From assembly GCA_948099385.1 (NCBI GenBank), contig CANUEZ040000203.1, positions 2,294,001 through 2,358,000 on the forward strand: a stretch of 64,000 bases of DNA, read 5' to 3'. Position numbers and translations under genes: made by a program. The DNA is from Fasciola hepatica. Taxonomy: Eukaryota > Platyhelminthes > Trematoda > Plagiorchiida > Fasciolidae. The notes under the pieces are model-generated. The model was not told where the DNA came from. It did not search any database and saw only the letters and a program-made list of their open reading frames with translations. This document shows positions 49,684 through 62,837 of the stretch, one piece after another; the first letter of the stretch is position 1, and each line of letters starts with the position of its first letter.

Positions 49684-51377
49684 TTATGGGCCTAAGTAAA
49701 ACCAAGGCATTCCCTTATGAACAATCCACACAGATTGCTCATACAATGCAATAGAGCAGTAGCAGAGTAGATTTGTATAATATGATTCTCCATGCAGCTT
49801 GAACACTGAACTGACCATTGAAAATTATGGAAGCACTGTACAGCTGTTTGATCCGCTAAGAGAATCATGAGCATTGCACATGGACAGAGCCCACTCGGAG
49901 ACACGAACAAGGGTTGGGGTGAACGAATGTCAGTCGAACACCCAAACCACAAGGCTATCCGATATGGGTCTCAACGCTTTGTTCAACATATACACTACAT
50001 GATATAGCACAATCCCCAAATTCTCTTCGGCTTTCGCTTTCGCTTTGAACGGTAACAACCAAATTCTCGCACACCGATCCAATCCTATGTTCCATCACTT
50101 CTCTATTTATATGGGCCTAAGTAAAACCAAGGCATTCCCTTATGAACAATCCACACAGATTGCTCATACAGTGCAATAGAGCAGTAGCAGAGTAGATTTG
50201 CAAAATATGATTCTCCATGCAGCTTGAACACTGAACTGACCATTGAAAATTATGGAAGCACTCTACAGCTGTTTGATCCGCTAAGGGAATCATGAGCATT
50301 GCACATGGACAGAGCCCACTCGGAGACACGAACAAGGGTTGGGGTGAACGAATGTCAGTCGAACACCCAAACCACAAGGCTATCCGATACGGGTCTCAAC
50401 GCTTTGTTCAACATATACACTACATGATATAGCACAATCCCCAAATTGGCTTCGGCTTTCGCTTTCGCTTTGAACGGTAACAACCAAATTCTCGCACACC
50501 GATCCAATCCTATGTTCCATCACTTCTCTATTTATGGGCCTAAGTAAAACCAAGGCATTCCCTTATGAACAATCCACACAGATTGCTCATACAATGCAAT
50601 AGAGCAGTAGCAGAGTAGATTTGTATAATATGATTCTCCATGCAGTTTGAACACTGAACTGACCATCGAAAATTATGGAAGCACTGTACAGCTGTTTGAT
50701 CCGCTAAGGGAATCATGAGCATTGCACATGGACAGAGCCCACTCGGAGACACGAACAAGGGTTGGGGTGAACGAATGTCAGTCGAACACCCAAACCACAA
50801 GGCTATCCGATATGGGTCTCAACGCTTTGTTCAACATATACAATACATGATATAGCACAATCCCCAAATTGGCTTCGGCTTTCGCTTTCGCTTTGAACGG
50901 TAACAACCAAATTCTCGCACACCGATCCAATCCTATGTTCCATCACTTCTCTATTTATGAGCCTAAGTAAAACCAAGGCATTCCCTTATGAACAATCCAC
51001 ACAGATTGCTCATACAATGCAATAGAGCAGTATCAGAGTAGATTTGTATAATATGATTCTCCATGCAGCTTGAACACTGAACTGACCATCGAAAATTATG
51101 GAAGCACTGTACAGCTGTTTGATCCGCTAAGGGAATCATGAGCATTGCACATGGACAGAGCCCACTCGGAGACACGAACAAGGGTTGGGGTGAACGAATG
51201 TCAGTCGAACACCCAAACCACAAGGCTATCCCATATGGGTCTCAACGCTTTGTTCAACATATACACTACATGGCATAGCACAATCCCCAAATTGGCTTCG
51301 GCTTTCGCTTTCGCTTTGAACGGTAACAACCAAATTCTCGCACACCGATCCAATCCTATGTTCCATCACTTCTCTAT
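49684..51377. repeat. L-V-N-D unit with N-type start on L
   Basis: L 49684, V 50107, N 50532, D 50955. L lacks the TATATGGG form found on other L copies and starts like N, consistent with an N/L crossover at its left end. N here has CACTCGGAGAC in place of CACACAGGGAC. Confidence 0.85.
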
Positions 51378-52650
51378 TTATATGGGCCTAAGTAAAACCA
51401 AGGCATTCCCTTATGAACAATCCACACAGATTGCTCATACAATGCAATAGAGCAGTAGCAGAGTAGATTTGTATAATATGATTCTCCATGCAGCTTGAAC
51501 ACTGAACTGACCATTGAAAATTATGGAAGCACTGTACAGCTGTTTGATCCGCTAAGAGAATCATGAGCATTGCACATGGACAGAGCCCACTCGGAGACAC
51601 GAACAAGGGTTGGGGTGAACGAATGTCAGTCGAACACCCAAACCACAAGGCTATCCGATATGGGTCTCAACGCTTTGTTCAACATATACACTACATGATA
51701 TAGCACAATCCCCAAATTCTCTTCGGCTTTCGCTTTCGCTTTGAACGGTAACAACCAAATTCTCGCACACCGATCCAATCCTATGTTCCATCACTTCTCT
51801 ATTTATATGGGCCTAAGTAAAACCAAGGCATTCCCTTATGAACAATCCACACAGATTGCTCATACAGTGCAATAGAGCAGTAGCAGAGTAGATTTGCAAA
51901 ATATGATTCTCCATGCAGCTTGAACACTGAACTGACCATTGAAAATTATGGAAGCACTCTACAGCTGTTTGATCCGCTAAGGGAATCATGAGCATTGCAC
52001 ATGGACAGAGCCCACACAGGGGCACGAACAAGGGTTGGGGTGAACGAATGTCAGTCGAACACCCAAACCACAAGGCTATCCGATATGGGTCTCAACGCTT
52101 TGTTCAACATATACAATACATGATATAGCACAATCCCCAAATTGGCTTCGGCTTTCGCTTTCGCTTTGAACGGTAACAACCAAATTCTCGCACACCGATC
52201 CAATCCTATGTTCCATCACTTCTCTATTTATGAGCCTAAGTAAAACCAAGGCATTCCCTTATGAACAATCCACACAGATTGCTCATACAATGCAATAGAG
52301 CAGTATCAGAGTAGATTTGTATAATATGATTCTCCATGCAGCTTGAACACTGAACTGACCATCGAAAATTATGGAAGCACTGTACAGCTGTTTGATCCGC
52401 TAAGGGAATCATGAGCATTGCACATGGACAGAGCCCACTCGGAGACACGAACAAGGGTTGGGGTGAACGAATGTCAGTCGAACACCCAAACCACAAGGCT
52501 ATCCCATATGGGTCTCAACGCTTTGTTCAACATATACACTACATGGCATAGCACAATCCCCAAATTGGCTTCGGCTTTCGCTTTCGCTTTGAACGGTAAC
52601 AACCAAATTCTCGCACACCGATCCAATCCTATGTTCCATCACTTCTCTAT
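51378..52650. repeat. L-V-D trimeric unit (1273 bp), V/N fusion
   Basis: L 51378, V 51803, D 52228. As in the trimer at 45865, the V copy switches from V markers (AGGGGCACG near 52018) to the N-type ending ACAATACATG near 52112. This is the same fusion form. Confidence 0.9.
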
Positions 52651-53923
52651 TTATATGGGCCTAAGTAAAACCAAGGCATTCCCTTATGAACAATCCACAC
52701 AGATTGCTCATACAATGCAATAGAGCAGTAGCAGAGTAGATTTGTATAATATGATTCTCCATGCAGCTTGAACACTGAACTGACCATCGAAAATTATGGA
52801 AGCACTGTACAGCTGTTTGATCCGCTAAGAGAATCATGAGCATTGCACATGGACAGAGCCCACTCGGAGACACGAACAAGGGTTGGGGTGAACGAATGTC
52901 AGTCGAACACCCAAACCACAAGGCTATCCGATATGGGTCTCAACGCTTTGTTCAACATATACACTACATGATATAGCACAATCCCCAAATTCTCTTCGGC
53001 TTTCGCTTTCGCTTTGAACGGTAACAACCAAATTCTCGCACACCGATCCAATCCTATGTTCCATCACTTCTCTATTTATATGGGCCTAAGTAAAACCAAG
53101 GCATTCCCTTATGAACAATCCACACAGATTGCTCATACAGTGCAATAGAGCAGTAGCAGAGTAGATTTGTATAATATGATTCTCCATGCAGCTTGAACAC
53201 TGAACTGACCATTGAAAATGATGGAAGCACTGTACAGCTGTTTGATCCGCTAAGGGAATCATGAGCATTGCACATGGACAGAGCCCACTCGGAGACACGA
53301 ACAAGGGTTGGGGTGAACGAATGTCAGTCGAACACCCAAACCACAAGGCTATCCGATACGGGTCTCAACGCTTTGTTCAACATATACACTACATGATATA
53401 GCACAATCCCCAAATTGGCTTCGGCTTTCGCTTTCGCTTTGAACGGTAACAACCAAATTCTCGCACACCGATCCAATCCTATGTTCCATCACTTCTCTAT
53501 TTATGGGCCTAAGTAAAACCAAGGCATTCCCTTATGAACAATCCACACAGATTGCTCATACAATGCAATAGAGCAGTAGCAGAGTAGATTTGTATAATAT
53601 GATTCTCCATGCAGTTTGAACACTGAACTGACCATCGAAAATTATGGAAGCACTGTACAGCTGTTTGATCCGCTAAGGGAATCATGAGCATTGCACATGG
53701 ACAGAGCCCACACAGGGACACGAACAAGGGTTGGGGTGAACGAATGTCAGTCGAACACCCAAACCACAAGGCTATCCGATATGGGTCTCAACGCTTTGTT
53801 CAACATATACAATACATGATATAGCACAATCCCCAAATTGGCTTCGGCTTTCGCTTTCGCTTTGAACGGTAACAACCAAATTCTCGCACACCGATCCAAT
53901 CCTATGTTCCATCACTTCTCTAT
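52651..53923. repeat. L-V-N trimeric unit with mosaic L and V
   Basis: L 52651 carries the N/D-type ACCATCGAAAA inside an otherwise L copy. V 53076 keeps CATACAGTGC and CCGATACGGG but has a standard GTATAATATG and GATGG centre. N 53501 is followed by L, so D is missing. At least two conversion-like tracts are needed to explain this unit. Confidence 0.8.
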
Positions 53924-56467
53924 TTATATGGGCCTAAGTAAAACCAAGGCATTCCCTTATGAACAATCCACACAGATTGCTCATACAATGCAATAGAGCA
54001 GTAGCAGAGTAGATTTGTATAATATGATTCTCCATGCAGCTTGAACACTGAACTGACCATTGAAAATTATGGAAGCACTGTACAGCTGTTTGATCCGCTA
54101 AGAGAATCATGAGCATTGCACATGGACAGAGCCCACTCGGAGACACGAACAAGGGTTGGGGTGAACGAATGTCAGTCGAACACCCAAACCACAAGGCTAT
54201 CCGATATGGGTCTCAACGCTTTGTTCAACATATACACTACATGATATAGCACAATCCCCAAATTCTCTTCGGCTTTCGCTTTCGCTTTGAACGGTAACAA
54301 CCAAATTCTCGCACACCGATCCAATCCTATGTTCCATCACTTCTCTATTTATATGGGCCTAAGTAAAACCAAGGCATTCCCTTATGAACAATCCACACAG
54401 ATTGCTCATACAGTGCAATAGAGCAGTAGCAGAGTAGATTTGCAAAATATGATTCTCCATGCAGCTTGAACACTGAACTGACCATTGAAAATTATGGAAG
54501 CACTCTACAGCTGTTTGATCCGCTAAGGGAATCATGAGCATTGCACATGGACAGAGCCCACACAGGGGCACGAACAAGGGTTGGGGTGAACGAATGTCAG
54601 TCGAACACCCAAACCACAAGGCTATCCGATACGGGTCTCAACGCTTTGTTCAACATATACACTACATGATATAGCACAATCCCCAAATTGGCTTCGGCTT
54701 TCGCTTTCGCTTTGAACGGTAACAACCAAATTCTCGCACACCGATCCAATCCTATGTTCCATCACTTCTCTATTTATGGGCCTAAGTAAAACCAAGGCAT
54801 TCCCTTATGAACAATCCACACAGATTGCTCATACAATGCAATAGAGCAGTAGCAGAGTAGATTTGTATAATATGATTCTCCATGCAGTTTGAACACTGAA
54901 CTGACCATCGAAAATTATGGAAGCACTGTACAGCTGTTTGATCCGCTAAGGGAATCATGAGCATTGCACATGGACAGAGCCCACACAGGGACACGAACAA
55001 GGGTTGGGGTGAACGAATGTCAGTCGAACACCCAAACCACAAGGCTATCCGATATGGGTCTCAACGCTTTGTTCAACATATACAATACATGATATAGCAC
55101 AATCCCCAAATTGGCTTCGGCTTTCGCTTTCGCTTTGAACGGTAACAACCAAATTCTCGCACACCGATCCAATCCTATGTTCCATCACTTCTCTATTTAT
55201 ATGGGCCTAAGTAAAACCAAGGCATTCCCTTATGAACAATCCACACAGATTGCTCATACAGTGCAATAGAGCAGTAGCAGAGTAGATTTGTATAATATGA
55301 TTCTCCATGCAGTTTGAACACTGAACTGACCATTGAAAATTATGGAAGCACTCTACAGCTGTTTGATCCGCTAAGGGAATCATGAGCATTGCACATGGAC
55401 AGAGCCCACTCGGAGACACGAACAAGGGTTGGGGTGAACGAATGTCAGTCGAACACCCAAACCACAAGGCTATCCGATACGGGTCTCAACGCTTTGTTCA
55501 ACATATACACTACATGATATAGCACAATCCCCAAATTGGCTTCGGCTTTCGCTTTCGCTTTGAACGGTAACAACCAAATTCTCGCACACCGATCCAATCC
55601 TATGTTCCATCACTTCTCTATTTATGGGCCTAAGTAAAACCAAGGCATTCCCTTATGAACAATCCACACAGATTGCTCATACAATGCAATAGAGCAGTAG
55701 CAGAGTAGATTTGTATAATATGATTCTCCATGCAGTTTGAACACTGAACTGACCATCGAAAATTATGGAAGCACTGTACAGCTGTTTGATCCGCTAAGGG
55801 AATCATGAGCATTGCACATGGACAGAGCCCACTCGGAGACACGAACAAGGGTTGGGGTGAACGAATGTCAGTCGAACACCCAAACCACAAGGCTATCCGA
55901 TATGGGTCTCAACGCTTTGTTCAACATATACAATACATGATATAGCACAATCCCCAAATTGGCTTCGGCTTTCGCTTTCGCTTTGAACGGTAACAACCAA
56001 ATTCTCGCACACCGATCCAATCCTATGTTCCATCACTTCTCTATTTATGAGCCTAAGTAAAACCAAGGCATTCCCTTATGAACAATCCACACAGATTGCT
56101 CATACAATGCAATAGAGCAGTATCAGAGTAGATTTGTATAATATGATTCTCCATGCAGCTTGAACACTGAACTGACCATCGAAAATTATGGAAGCACTGT
56201 ACAGCTGTTTGATCCGCTAAGGGAATCATGAGCATTGCACATGGACAGAGCCCACTCGGAGACACGAACAAGGGTTGGGGTGAACGAATGTCAGTCGAAC
56301 ACCCAAACCACAAGGCTATCCCATATGGGTCTCAACGCTTTGTTCAACATATACACTACATGGCATAGCACAATCCCCAAATTGGCTTCGGCTTTCGCTT
56401 TCGCTTTGAACGGTAACAACCAAATTCTCGCACACCGATCCAATCCTATGTTCCATCACTTCTCTAT
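53924..56467. repeat. Six-monomer unit L-V-N-(V/N)-N-D
   Basis: L 53924, V 54349, N 54774, V/N mosaic 55197, N 55622, D 56045. The copy at 55197 has V markers CATACAGTGC, GCACTCTACAGC and GATACGGG around an N-type GCAGTTTGAAC. The extra pair looks like insertion by unequal exchange of an L-V-N-D neighbour lacking L. Confidence 0.8.
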
Positions 56468-57740
56468 TTATATGGGCCTAAGTAAAACCAAGGCATTCCC
56501 TTATGAACAATCCACACAGATTGCTCATACAATGCAATAGAGCAGTATCAGAGTAGATTTGTATAATATGATTCTCCATGCAGCTTGAACACTGAACTGA
56601 CCATTGAAAATTATGGAAGCACTGTACAGCTGTTTGATCCGCTAAGAGAATCATGAGCATTGCACATGGACAGAGCCCACTCGGAGACACGAACAAGGGT
56701 TGGGGTGAACGAATGTCAGTCGAACACCCAAACCACAAGGCTATCCGATATGGGTCTCAACGCTTTGTTCAACATATACACTACATGATATAGCACAATC
56801 CCCAAATTCTCTTCGGCTTTCGCTTTCGCTTTGAACGGTAACAACCAAATTCTCGCACACCGATCCAATCCTATGTTCCATCACTTCTCTATTTATATGG
56901 GCCTAAGTAAAACCAAGGCATTCCCTTATGAACAATCCACACAGATTGCTCATACAGTGCAATAGAGCAGTAGCAGAGTAGATTTGCAAAATATGATTCT
57001 CCATGCAGCTTGAACACTGAACTGACCATTGAAAATTATGGAAGCACTCTACAGCTGTTTGATCCGCTAAGGGAATCATGAGCATTGCACATGGACAGAG
57101 CCCACACAGGGGCACGAACAAGGGTTGGGGTGAACGAATGTCAGTCGAACACCCAAACCACAAGGCTATACGATATGGGTCTCAACGCTTTGTTCAACAT
57201 ATACAATACATGATATAGCACAATCCCCAAATTGGCTTCGGCTTTCGCTTTCGCTTTGAACGGTAACAACCAAATTCTCGCACACCGATCCAATCCTATG
57301 TTCCATCACTTCTCTATTTATGGGCCTAAGTAAAACCAAGGCATTCCCTTATGAACAATCCACACAGATTGCTCATACAATGCAATAGAGCAGTATCAGA
57401 GTAGATTTGTATAATATGATTCTCCATGCAGCTTGAACACTGAACTGACCATCGAAAATTATGGAAGCACTGTACAGCTGTTTGATCCGCTAAGGGAATC
57501 ATGAGCATTGCACATGGACAGAGCCCACTCGGAGACACGAACAAGGGTTGGGGTGAACGAATGTCAGTCGAACACCCAAACCACAAGGCTATCCCATATG
57601 GGTCTCAACGCTTTGTTCAACATATACACTACATGGCATAGCACAATCCCCAAATTGGCTTCGGCTTTCGCTTTCGCTTTGAACGGTAACAACCAAATTC
57701 TCGCACACCGATCCAATCCTATGTTCCATCACTTCACTAT
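56468..57740. repeat. L-V-D trimeric unit (1273 bp), mosaic L
   Basis: L 56468 carries the D marker GCAGTATCAGAG inside an L copy. V 56893 is the V/N fusion form, with a private CTATACGATATG near 57166. D 57318 starts TTATGGGCC in place of the usual TTATGAGCC. Confidence 0.85.
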
Positions 57741-59019
57741 TTATATGGGCCTAAGTAAAACCAAGGCATTCCCTTATGAACAATCCACACAGATTGCTCA
57801 TACAATGCAATAGAGCAGTAGCAGAGTAGATTTGTATAATATGATTCTCCATGCAGCTTGAACACTGAACTGACCATTGAAAATTATGGAAGCACTGTAC
57901 AGCTGTTTGATCCGCTAAGAGAATCATGAGCATTGCACATGGACAGAGCCCACTCGGAGACACGAACAAGGGTTGGGGTGAACGAATGTCAGTCGAACAC
58001 CCAAACCACAAGGCTATCCGATATGGGTCTCAACGCTTTGTTCAACATATACACTACATGATATAGCACAATCCCCAAATTCTCTTCGGCTTTCGCTTTC
58101 GCTTTGAACGGTAACAACCAAATTCTCGCACACCGATCCAATCCTATGTTCCATCACTTCTCTATTTATATGGGCCTAAGTAAAACCAAGGCATTCCCTT
58201 ATGAACAATCCACACAGATTGCTCATACAGTGCAATAGAGCAGTAGCAGAGTAGATTTGCAAAATATGATTCTCCATGCAGCTTGAACACTGAACTGACC
58301 ATTGAAAATTATGGAAGCACTCTACAGCTGTTTGATCCGCTAAGGGAATCATGAGCATTGCACATGGACAGAGCCCACACAGGGGCACGAACAAGGGTTG
58401 GGGTGAACGAATGTCAGTCGAACACCCAAACCACAAGGCTATCCGATATGGGTCTCAACGCTTTGTTCAACATATACAATACATGATATAGCACAATCCC
58501 CAAATTGGCTTCGGCTTTCGCTTTCGCTTTGAACGGTAACAACCAAATTCTCGCACACCGATCCAATCCTATGTTCCATCACTTCTCTATTTATGAGCCT
58601 AAGTAAAACCAAGGCATTCCCTTATGAACAATCCACACAGATTGCTCATACAATGCAATAGAGCAGTATCAGAGTAGATTTGTATAATATGATTCTCCAT
58701 GCAGCTTGAACACTGAACTGACCATCGAAAATGATGGAAGCACTGTACAGCTGTTTGATCCGCTAAGGGAATCATGAGCATTGCACATGGACAGAGCCCA
58801 CTCGGAGACACGAACAAGGGTTGGGGTGAACGAATGTCAGTCGAACACCCAAACCACAAGGCTATCCCATATGGGTCTCAACGCTTTGTTCAACATATAC
58901 ACTACATGATATAGCACAATCCCCAAATTGGCTTCGGCTTTCGCTTTCGCTTTGGCTTTGAACGGTAACAACCAAATTTTCGCACACCGATCCAATCCTA
59001 TGTTCCATCACTTCTCTAT
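57741..59019. repeat. L-V-D trimeric unit (1279 bp)
   Basis: L 57741, V 58166 (V/N fusion form), D 58591. D has GATGG, the standard ACATGATATAG in place of ACATGGCATAG, and an extra hexamer mutated to TTTGGC (58932-58961), which accounts for the 6 bp excess over 1273. Confidence 0.85.
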
Positions 59020-59869
59020 TTATATGGGCCTAAGTAAAACCAAGGCATTCCCTTATGAACAATCCACACAGATTGCTCATACAATGCAATAGAGCAGTAG
59101 CAGAGTAGATTTGTATAATATGATTCTCCATGCAGCTTGAACACTGAACTGACCATTGAAAATTATGGAAGCACTGTACAGCTGTTTGATCCGCTAAGAG
59201 AATCATGAGCATTGCACATGGACAGAGCCCACTCGGAGACACGAACAAGGGTTGGGGTGAACGAATGTCAGTCGAACACCCAAACCACAAGGCTATCCGA
59301 TATGGGTCTCAACGCTTTGTTCTACATATACACTAAATGATATAGCACAATCCCCAAATTGGCTTCGGCTTTCGCTTTCGCTTTGAACGGTAACAACCAA
59401 ATTCTCGCACACCGATCCAATCCTATGTTCCATCACTTCTCTATTTATATGGGCCTAAGTAAAACCAAGGCATTCCCTTATGAACAATCCACACAGATTG
59501 CTCATACAGTGCAATAGAGCAGTAGCAGAGTAGATTTGCAAAATATGATTCTCCATGCAGCTTGAACACTGAACTGACCATTGAAAATTATGGAAGCACT
59601 CTACAGCTGTTTGATCCGCTAAGGGAATCATGAGCATTGCACATGGACAGAGCCCACACAGGGGCACGAACAAGGGTTGGGGTGAACGAATGTCAGTCGA
59701 ACACCCAAACCACAAGGCTATCCGATATGGGTCTCAACGCTTTGTTCAACATATACAATACATGATATAGCACAATCCCCAAATTGGCTTCGGCTTTCGC
59801 TTTCGCTTTGAACGGTAACAACCAAATTCTCGCACACCGATCCAATCCTATGTTCCATCACTTCTCTAT
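59020..59869. repeat. L-V dimeric unit (850 bp)
   Basis: L 59020 ends with an unusual GTTCTACATATACACTAAATG and AAATTGGCTTCGG in place of the L ending. V 59445 is the V/N fusion form ending ACAATACATG and is followed by L. The odd L ending recurs near 62713, outside the domain. Confidence 0.85.
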
Positions 59870-61142
59870 TTATATGGGCCTAAGTAAAACCAAGGCATTC
59901 CCTTATGAACAATCCACACAGATTGCTCATACAATGCAATAGAGCAGTAGCAGAGTAGATTTGTATAATATGATTCTCCATGCAGCTTGAACACTGAACT
60001 GACCATTGAAAATTATGGAAGCACTGTACAGCTGTTTGATCCGCTAAGAGAATCATGAGCATTGCACATGGACAGAGCCCACTCGGAGACACGAACAAGG
60101 GTTGGGGTGAACGAATGTCAGTCGAACACCCAAACCACAAGGCTATCCGATATGGGTCTCAACGCTTTGTTCAACATATACACTACATGATATAGCACAA
60201 TCCCCAAATTCTCTTCGGCTTTCGCTTTCGCTTTGAACGGTAACAACCAAATTCTCGCACACCGATCCAATCCTATGTTCCATCACTTCTCTATTTATAT
60301 GGGCCTAAGTAAAACCAAGGCATTCCCTTATGAACAATCCACACAGATTGCTCATACAGTGCAATAGAGCAGTAGCAGAGTAGATTTGCAAAATATGATT
60401 CTCCATGCAGCTTGAACACTGAACTGACCATTGAAAATTATGGAAGCACTCTACAGCTGTTTGATCCGCTAAGGGAATCATGAGCATTGCACATGGACAG
60501 AGCCCACACAGGGGCACGAACAAGGGTTGGGGTGAACGAATGTCAGTCGAACACCCAAACCACAAGGCTATCCGATATGGGTCTCAACGCTTTGTTCAAC
60601 ATATACAATACATGATATAGCACAATCCCCAAATTGGCTTCGGCTTTCGCTTTCGCTTTGAACGGTAACAACCAAATTCTCGCACACCGATCCAATCCTA
60701 TGTTCCATCACTTCTCTATTTATGAGCCTAAGTAAAACCAAGGCATTCCCTTATGAACAATCCACACAGATTGCTCATACAATGCAATAGAGCAGTATCA
60801 GAGTAGATTTGTATAATATGATTCTCCATGCAGCTTGAACACTGAACTGACCATCGAAAATTATGGAAGCACTGTACAGCTGTTTGATCCGCTAAGGGAA
60901 TCATGAGCATTGCACATGGACAGAGCCCACTCGGAGACACGAACAAGGGTTGGGGTGAACGAATGTCAGTCGAACACCCAAACCACAAGGCTATCCCATA
61001 TGGGTCTCAACGCTTTGTTCAACATATACACTACATGATAAAGCACAATCCCCTAATTGGCTTCGGCTTTCGCTTTCGCTTTGAACGGTAACAACCAAAT
61101 TCTCGCACACCGATCCAATCCTATGTTCCATCACATCTCTAT
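59870..61142. repeat. L-V-D trimeric unit (1273 bp), last unit of the domain
   Basis: L 59870, V 60295 (V/N fusion form), D 60720. D ends ACATGATAAAGC with CCCCTAATTGG and CATCACATCTC, variants shared with the copies to its right, so the domain border is blended over the last ~100 bp. Confidence 0.85.
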
Positions 61143-62837
61143 TTATGGGCCTAAGTAAAACCAAGGCATTCCCTTATGAACAATCCCCACACAGATTGCT
61201 CATACAATGCAATAGAGCAGTAGCAGAGTAGATTTGTATAATATGATTCTCCATGCAGCTTGAACACTGAACTGACCATTGAAAATTATGGAAGCACTGT
61301 ACAGCTGTTTGATCCGCTAAGGGAATCATGAGCATGTTACATGGACAGAGCCCACACGGGGACACGAACAAGGGTAAGGGTGAACGAATGTCAGTCGAAC
61401 ACCCAATCCACAAGGCTATCCCATATGGGTCTCAAAGCTTTGTTCAACATATACACTACATGATATAGCACAATCCCCAAATTGGCTTCGGCTTTCGCTT
61501 TCGCTTTGAACGGTAACAACCAAATTCTCGCACACCGATCCAATCCTATGTTCCATCACTTCTCTATTTATGGGCCTAAGTAAAACCAATGCAATCCCTT
61601 ATGAACAATCCACACAGATTGCTCATACAATGCAATGGAGCAGTAGCAGAGTAGATTTGTATAATATGATTCTCCATGCAGCTTGAACACTGAACTGACC
61701 ATTGAAAATTATGGAAGCACTGTACAGCTGTTTGATCCGCTAAGAGAATCATGAGCATTGCACATGGACAGAGCCCACTCGGAGACACGAACAAGGGTTG
61801 GGGTGAACGAATGTCAGTCGAACACCCAAACCACAAGGCTATCCGATATGGGTCTCAACGCTTTGTTCAACATATACACTACATGATATAGCACAATCCC
61901 CAAATTCTCTTCGGCTTTCGCTTTCGCTTTGAACGGTAACAACCAAATTCTCGCACACCGATCCAATCCTATGTTCCATCACTTCTCTATTTATGGGCCT
62001 AAGTAAAACCAAGGCATTCCCTTATGAACAATCCACACAGATTGCTCATACAATGCAATGGAGCAGTAGCAGAGTAGATTTGTATAATATGATTCTCCAT
62101 GCAGCTTGAACACTGAACTGACCATCGAATATTATGGATGCACTGTACAGCTGTTTGATCCGCTAAGGGAATCATGAGCATTGCACATGGACAGAGCCCA
62201 CTCGGAGACACGAACAAGGGTTGGGGTGAACGAATGTCAGTCGAAAACCCAAACCACAAGGCTATCCGATATGGGTCTCAACGCTTTGTTCAACATATAC
62301 ACTACATGATATAGCACAATCCCCTAATTGGCTTCGGCTTTCGCTTTCGCTTTGAACGGTAACAACCAAATTCTCGCACACCGATCCAATCCTATGTTCC
62401 ATCACATCTCTATTTATGGGCCTAAGTAAAACCAAGGCATTCCCTTATGAACAATCCCCACACAGATTGCTCATACAATGCAATAGAGCAGTAGCAGAGT
62501 AGATTTGTATAATATGATTCTCCATGCAGCTTGAACACTGAACTGACCATTGAAAATTATGGATGCACTGTACAGCTGTTTGATCCGCTAAGAGAATCAT
62601 GAGCATTGTACATGGACAGAGCCCACACGGGGACACGAACAAGGGTTGGGGTGAACGAATGTCAGTCAAACACCGAAAACACAAGCTATCCCACATGGGT
62701 CTCAACGCTTTGTTCTACATATACACTAAATGATATAGCACAATCCCCAAATTGGCTTCGGCTTTCGCTTTCGCTTTGAACGGTAACAACCAAATTCTCG
62801 CACACCGATCCAATCCTATGTTCCATCACTTCTCTAT
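61143..62837. repeat. Right-edge four-monomer repeat (~1695 bp), copy 1
   Basis: Copies start at 61143 (CATGTTACATGG, AGGGTAAGGG, CCAATCCAC), 61568 (L-like, CTAAGAGAATC), 61991 (GAATATTATGGATGCAC, TCGAAAACCC) and 62414 (GGATGCAC, CATTGTACATGG, GTCAAACACCGAAAAC). The first and third types return at 62838 and 63686. Confidence 0.75.
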
